A stretch of 64,000 nucleotides of DNA from Sphingomonas telluris (GTDB taxonomy: Bacteria > Pseudomonadota > Alphaproteobacteria > Sphingomonadales > Sphingomonadaceae): contig NZ_JAKZHW010000001.1 of assembly GCF_022568775.1 (NCBI RefSeq), positions 1,612,001 through 1,676,000 on the forward strand. Reading direction: 5' to 3'. Shown piece after piece: positions 59,836-64,000 of the stretch; within the stretch, counting starts at the first letter, position 1; each line of letters opens with the position of its first letter. The notes under the pieces are model-generated. The model did not search any database. It was not told the DNA's origin and was given only the letters and a program-made list of their open reading frames with translations. The position numbers and the translations under genes were made by a program.

Positions 59836-61668
59836 TCAGCGCATCTTCACGACGCGGCTGAGCTTCGATACGCCGGTCTCGTTGAACGCCTCAATCGCGA
59901 CATAATAGGGCACGCCGACGTTCAGGGAGCGCAGCTCCTTCGTGAGCGTCGCCCCATTGCCGAGTTCGTCTGAAAACAGCTGATGCGTGAGTGTCAGGCG
60001 ATCCGGCCGGATGCCGAAGCGGATGTTGTAGCCGACCGCGCTTGGCACCTTGGCCCAGCGGATCGTCGCGTCGCGCTGATCCTGATGGCGCTGGCCGACC
60101 ACGCCCGACGGCTGCACCGGCACCCGTCCCTCCGCATTGCCAAACACGCGCAGGTCGCTGATCGCTAGGTTCGCGCCGCCGACATGGCCGTGAACGTAGC
60201 GGACGTAGCGCGTGCGCACAGGCTGCGGCAGTTCGAGATAGGCGTTCGCGCGGTCGCGCCGTGACCCGTCGGGCTTGGCGAGCGGCTGCCAGGTCTTGCC
60301 GTCCACCGAGTGCTGCAGCTCGAACTCCGTATAGATGTCGGGCGCGTCGGCGAAGCGGCCGGACTTGTAATCCGCATAGTTCACCTGGACGGCGTGGACG
60401 GCCTTCACCGCGCCCAGGTCCAGGGTCAGAGTCTCGCCGGGCTTGTTCGCGGCCGCGACCCAAAAGGTCCGCGGATTCTCGTCCGTGACGCGATCAGCGG
60501 CAAACTCGCCCATCGTCGAAGATGCGCTTGCGGCCTTGCGGTAGGACAGCAGCATCCAGCCGGTGAACAGGCTGTCGATGTCGTCGACCTTCTTCTTCGG
60601 CATGTATTGGGGGAAATCCTGGAAGCGCGACGAGGCGTGAAATTGTCCATCCGCTTCGAACTTCGCCGGGAACATGTTGATCCGCCGCTCGAACGTCCAG
60701 TTGTAGCCGATCCACGGCGTACCGGTGTTCCAGTAATTGCCGTAGGCGTCCTCGAACGTGGACCCGTGGCCGGCGCCCTGCACGAAGCCGCCGGGCTTGT
60801 ACGCAATCGGGTTGTACTCGGCATATTTGAACGGCCCCAGCGGCTTGTCGGACACGTAGGTGCCGTTCGCGTAGGCGTTGAACTCGGTCCCGGGCGCTCC
60901 GTACTGGAGATAGTATTTGCCGTCGTGCTTGGTGACCCACGCGCCCTCGACATAGGGCTTCGTGGGCTGGCCGTTGGCGAGCAGGCCACTGTGATCCTGG
61001 CCGAAACGCTCCCAGCCATGCTGCTCGGGGTGCAGGGTAAAGAGCGGCTTCGCCTCGCCCTTGTACACGACGGTCCCGTCCTTGAACTCGATCTCGATGC
61101 CGTAGATCGGGAAGACGTTGCTGCTGTTCCAATAGAGGTACCAGCGGCCGTCATCGTCCTTCAGCAAACCCGGGTCCCACGGCCCCGGCGGAATGTCGCC
61201 GGGCTTCATCTTCTCAAGATACCGGTCGTCGACCGCGTGCGGCAGGTCCGGCATGGTGCGGACGAGGAAGTCGAGCTTGCCGGTCTCTGGAGCGGTGGTG
61301 ACGAGGATCGAGCCCGGACGCGTGAAGGACATCGACGGCCAGATGATCAGGCGGTCGCCATCGGAAGCGACCGCAGGAGCGACGATACCGCCGAACGGCC
61401 AGCGCGACGGCGTGATGAAGTTCCAGTCGATGAGGTTGGTCGAGCGCCAGTAACCGTCGGCCAGAGTCTGGAAGAGGTAGTATGCGCCCTTGTGCCGCAC
61501 GATCGCGGGATCGGCGCCGGTGCGGTAGCTGACGCCGTTGTTCGTCTGCTCCCAATTGTAGCGGTAATCCAAGTCGATCGGGTTGATGTAAGTCCTCTTC
61601 TGGGCATGCGCCGGCGTACCCGCCAGCAGAGCCGCACCGCACGCCAACAACAAGCCGATCTTGCGCAT
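59836..61668 (-). CDS. Secreted GH43-like beta-propeller glycosidase with discoidin and FN3-like domains (610 aa)
   Basis: Signal peptide (MRKIGLLLACGAALLAGTPAHAQ). Five-bladed propeller (about 25-365) with the three GH43-type acidic positions: Asp in TGADPAIVRHKGAYY, Asp in GPWDPGLLKDDDGRWYLYW, Glu in YVEGAWVTKHDGKYY. It is followed by an F5/8-type C (discoidin/CBM32-like) module (about 370-500, AADRVTDENPRTFWVA) and a C-terminal FN3-like domain (about 515-610). ATG 61668 has AGAGAGGA upstream. Lies downstream of the DUF6445 and TonB-receptor genes on the same strand. Sugar specificity is unknown. Confidence 0.85.
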   Translation of the reverse strand: MRKIGLLLACGAALLAGTPAHAQKRTYINPIDLDYRYNWEQTNNGVSYRTGADPAIVRHKGAYYLFQTLADGYWRSTNLIDWNFITPSRWPFGGIVAPAVASDGDRLIIWPSMSFTRPGSILVTTAPETGKLDFLVRTMPDLPHAVDDRYLEKMKPGDIPPGPWDPGLLKDDDGRWYLYWNSSNVFPIYGIEIEFKDGTVVYKGEAKPLFTLHPEQHGWERFGQDHSGLLANGQPTKPYVEGAWVTKHDGKYYLQYGAPGTEFNAYANGTYVSDKPLGPFKYAEYNPIAYKPGGFVQGAGHGSTFEDAYGNYWNTGTPWIGYNWTFERRINMFPAKFEADGQFHASSRFQDFPQYMPKKKVDDIDSLFTGWMLLSYRKAASASSTMGEFAADRVTDENPRTFWVAAANKPGETLTLDLGAVKAVHAVQVNYADYKSGRFADAPDIYTEFELQHSVDGKTWQPLAKPDGSRRDRANAYLELPQPVRTRYVRYVHGHVGGANLAISDLRVFGNAEGRVPVQPSGVVGQRHQDQRDATIRWAKVPSAVGYNIRFGIRPDRLTLTHQLFSDELGNGATLTKELRSLNVGVPYYVAIEAFNETGVSKLSRVVKMR

Positions 61669-61679
61669 TCGATCCTCTC

Positions 61680-62366
61680 TCAATGCCCGCGCACGAAGAT
61701 GTTGGCCGTCAGGCGGCCCACACGCGGGTCTGTGCTGAAATTCATGCCGGGCGGAATGATGCCCGAATGGAGCAGGCTGCCCTGGTAGATGACGAGCCGG
61801 TCGGGAACGGCTTCCACCGCGCCGATCTGCTCGAAGAAGTCGTTAGAGCTGCGAATGTATCCGGAGTTGAGCGGCATCTGCTTCACCTCCGACTGGGCAG
61901 CGCGGATGAAGTCGGCCCGGTTGTCATCCGTCACCATTTCGATGTTCGTCGATCGCTGACGGTAAAACGCGGTGCCCGTGCCTTCCGGAACGCGCAGATA
62001 GTGCAGCAGCGCGAGGTATTTCGGGTCGGTGGAATCGAAATGGGGCATTCGTTGCGGTTCTGACAGGCGCGGCGGATCGGTGGTGACGATCGAGAAGCTC
62101 GCCTCGGCCAGATCAAAGCTGTCGTACTCGAACGCGCCGGCGATGAACTGCGCGGCGTCGTTGCAAAGCCGCTCGACGTAAGCGTCCGCTTCGCGGTCTC
62201 CCCTGCGAATAAGCTGGCGGACGCCGGGATAGTAACTGTCGCGGATGAAGGGGTAAGGCGCGAGCGCGTCCGCGAGGCGGGCGACCGCTTCCGCGTCGCC
62301 CGTAAAGTCATCGATGACGACGACGGGGCTCTGCAGCACTCCGACGCGGCGCAGTTCAGGTCTCAC
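61680..62366 (-). CDS. DUF6445-type putative 2OG-Fe(II) oxygenase-like protein (228 aa)
   Basis: A cupin/jelly-roll pattern with a plausible iron triad, His109-x-Asp111 (MPHFDSTD) and His200 (LLHSG), plus Arg218 positioned like the 2-oxoglutarate-binding arginine. This resembles the DUF6445 family often seen beside TonB-dependent receptors and sugar enzymes in sphingomonads and xanthomonads. No signal peptide. GTG 62366 is chosen; the preceding TTG is also open. The biochemical role is unknown. Gap of 11 nt to the GH43-like gene. Confidence 0.7.
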   Translation of the reverse strand: MRPELRRVGVLQSPVVVIDDFTGDAEAVARLADALAPYPFIRDSYYPGVRQLIRRGDREADAYVERLCNDAAQFIAGAFEYDSFDLAEASFSIVTTDPPRLSEPQRMPHFDSTDPKYLALLHYLRVPEGTGTAFYRQRSTNIEMVTDDNRADFIRAAQSEVKQMPLNSGYIRSSNDFFEQIGAVEAVPDRLVIYQGSLLHSGIIPPGMNFSTDPRVGRLTANIFVRGH

Positions 62367-62396
62367 CAACCCGTCTCCAGCCCCCGTCGATAGACG

Positions 62397-62425
62397 AAAA
62401 TCGGCGGGGCCCGAAGACCCCGCCG
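62397..62425 (-). terminator. Probable terminator downstream of the TonB-receptor gene
   Basis: Read on the minus strand, CGGCGGGG (62425-62418), an 8-nt loop and CCCCGCCG (62409-62402) are followed by ATTTT. The U-run is short, so it may only attenuate transcription into the DUF6445 and GH43 genes rather than end it. Confidence 0.65.
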
Positions 62426-62432
62426 TACTTGC

Positions 62433-64000
62433 TCAGAACTTGTAGCGCAGACCCGCCTGGAAGGCGCGGGCGTCGTTGCTCACTTGGTCGTCGAAAGTCC
62501 TCGGCGGATTGGCGCCGCCACCGGCGTCCCACGACGGATAGTTGCGGTTTAGCCAGTTGAAGACGTTGAACGCCTCGAACTCGGCCGTGAACTCGTGACC
62601 CCAGGGCAGCTTGAAGGTCTTCGCAACGCGCAGGTCGAGACGCTTGTAGGCAATGTCTTTCTTCGGCCACAGCGGTCCGCCAAGGTTGGCGTAGCAGCAC
62701 GATCCGTCGGGATTGTTGCCGAAGATGATGTTGCCAAAGGCCGGACCCGAGTTCAGCGTCAGGATGCCCGACAAAATGATGTCGTACGGCGCGCGCCAGG
62801 TACCCGAGGTCACCCAGTTCCATTTCGGAACGCCGTTGACGTTGTTCCACCCGTAATCATCCAGCGCCACGCCGTTGTAGAACTCGTCGCTGTTCAGCTC
62901 CTGCGCGACGTTGCTGCGGGCGCGCTGCAGCGTAAGCGCCGTTGTGAAGCCCCAGGTCGACGCGTCCGTGAACGGCTTTTCGGCCGTGACGTAGATCGCG
63001 TTGTACCGCGCCTTGCCGTTGTTCAGCATGCGGTTGAGCTTGCCGTTGAAGCCGGCGAGTTGTCCGTTCTGAGCAGCGCAAATGCTGGTCGGAACCGGCG
63101 AGCCGTCCTGGTTCGTCAGGCCGCCCGGAATCGAGTCCTGGATCCAAGCATCGCCGCCATTGGTGCAGCCCGTCACGTTCCCGTTTGCGTCACGAGTGAC
63201 GAAGCGGGTGTACCAACCGTTCTCGAAGAAGTTCGCGCGAGCGAACATCGAGATGTTGTGCGAACTGATGTGCGAGAATGTTAGCGAGGTCTGGATCTGG
63301 CCGAAGCGCTTCCGGACGCCGATGTCGAACTGGTCCGAGAACGGAGTCTTCATCTTGTTGTCCAAGAGGAAGACGGAGTTTCCAATTCCCTGACTCGCCG
63401 CAACCGCGCGAAGCAGTTCCGGATTGCTCAGCATCGCCGGGTCGAACGCCGCGCAGTTCGCTGTCGACGAACCGTTGCCGCCCGCGGGAGCAGCAGTCCC
63501 CGGCGGGCAGAAAACCACCGGCGTAATGTAGTTCTCGTTCGTGATCGTCTCGATCGCGCCTTGGATGAACAGGTTGCGGTCATAGTAGCGGCCAAGTCCG
63601 CCAAAGATCACGATGTCGCGGTCGCCGTGTACGTCGTAAGACACGCCCAGGCGCGGCGCGAACGCTCCGTAGAACGGATCGCGGTTGTTGCCCGTGGAGA
63701 TGTAATCTTCCGGATCGATGCCGCGGGCAGCCCACCCAGGATATGCGCGCAGAGCATCGGCAATGCGCTGCGGCGTCACATAATCGTTGTTGTTGGCGTT
63801 GCTCTCGAAGTCCCACCTGATGCCGGCGTTGATGGTCCAGTGCTGGTCCGGCTTCCATTCGTCTTGGATGTAGACACCGATCTGGGTGTCCTTGAGGCTC
63901 AATTCCGGATTGGGTCCGGTCGCAATCACGCCGACGTCAGGCTGCTGCGTGAACTGGTCGAAGGTGCCCGTCGGGCCCGGGTTGAAGTAGAAGAAGCCCG
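62433..64000 (-). CDS. TonB-dependent outer-membrane receptor, C-terminal part (cut by window edge)
   Basis: At least 522 residues of beta-barrel, ending in the outer-membrane signature ...AFQAGLRYKF with a terminal Phe. Barrel-strand wording (QIGVYIQDEWKPDQHWTINA, APRLGVSYDVHGDRDIVIFG, SLTFSHISSHNISMFAR, FEAFNVFNWLNRNYPS) fits the Oar-like/carboxypeptidase-regulatory TonB receptor group. The plug domain and start lie beyond 64000. Likely takes up the oligosaccharides processed by the neighbouring GH31, GH3, PF10091 and GH43 enzymes. Confidence 0.92.
   Translation of the reverse strand, partial: GFFYFNPGPTGTFDQFTQQPDVGVIATGPNPELSLKDTQIGVYIQDEWKPDQHWTINAGIRWDFESNANNNDYVTPQRIADALRAYPGWAARGIDPEDYISTGNNRDPFYGAFAPRLGVSYDVHGDRDIVIFGGLGRYYDRNLFIQGAIETITNENYITPVVFCPPGTAAPAGGNGSSTANCAAFDPAMLSNPELLRAVAASQGIGNSVFLLDNKMKTPFSDQFDIGVRKRFGQIQTSLTFSHISSHNISMFARANFFENGWYTRFVTRDANGNVTGCTNGGDAWIQDSIPGGLTNQDGSPVPTSICAAQNGQLAGFNGKLNRMLNNGKARYNAIYVTAEKPFTDASTWGFTTALTLQRARSNVAQELNSDEFYNGVALDDYGWNNVNGVPKWNWVTSGTWRAPYDIILSGILTLNSGPAFGNIIFGNNPDGSCCYANLGGPLWPKKDIAYKRLDLRVAKTFKLPWGHEFTAEFEAFNVFNWLNRNYPSWDAGGGANPPRTFDDQVSNDARAFQAGLRYKF

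Overview
The window is high-GC bacterial DNA, densely packed, from a Gram-negative proteobacterium. The evidence for this is lipoprotein and Tat signals, an RND tripartite pump, a cytochrome bo3 oxidase and a TonB-dependent receptor. Gene style (a GPH sugar symporter beside glycosidases, a DUF6445-type protein next to a TonB receptor, a likely leaderless trp leader peptide, an iron-sulfur APS reductase) suggests an alphaproteobacterium near Sphingomonadales. That placement is inference, because no ribosomal gene is present. The trp and his genes look more like enterobacterial or Bacteroidetes versions than typical alphaproteobacterial ones.

Positions 1-41034 form an amino-acid biosynthesis island of 35 genes. 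A truncated ilvD (minus strand) is divergent from ilvC-ilvB-ilvM-leuA-leuB-leuC-leuD-gltB-gltD, which sits behind a clear Leu/Ile/Val leader peptide and attenuator. A convergent Lrp/AsnC gene follows, then the sulfate assimilation and siroheme operon cysH-cysG-cysD-cysN-cysJ-cysI. The trp pathway is split into two operons that meet head-on. DAHP synthase-trpE-trpG runs forward and trpD-trpCF-trpB-trpA runs in reverse, and each has its own Trp-rich leader peptide and terminator. A separate histidinol phosphatase (hisN) follows. The compact reverse his operon is TrpR-like regulator-hisG-hisD-hisCB(fused)-hisH-hisA-hisF-hisIE(fused). The block ends with aroQ and lysA.

Positions 41211-47086 encode a complete RND efflux system (lipoprotein adaptor, pump, NodT-type outer-membrane factor). 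Positions 47089-51015 (minus) encode cytochrome bo3 quinol oxidase cyoABCD. Positions 51215-64000 form a carbohydrate-utilisation locus: GH31 glycosidase, GPH-family symporter, GH3 beta-glucosidase, LacI regulator with a perfect 14-bp palindrome in the divergent promoter region, a PF10091 glucanase-like lipoprotein, a GH43-like enzyme with discoidin and FN3-like domains, a DUF6445-type protein and the C-terminal part of a TonB-dependent receptor cut by the window edge.

Most same-strand neighbours are translationally coupled through ATGA, GTGA or TGATG overlaps. Most convergent pairs overlap or abut at their stop codons, leaving no room for terminators. The most interesting items are the three amino-acid attenuators, the HisC-HisB fusion, the relic APS kinase domain fused to CysN, the TrpR-like first gene of the his operon with an inverted repeat over its -10 box, and a duplicated Lrp-like site between lrp and cysH. 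I saw no tRNA, rRNA, CRISPR array, insertion sequence or origin.
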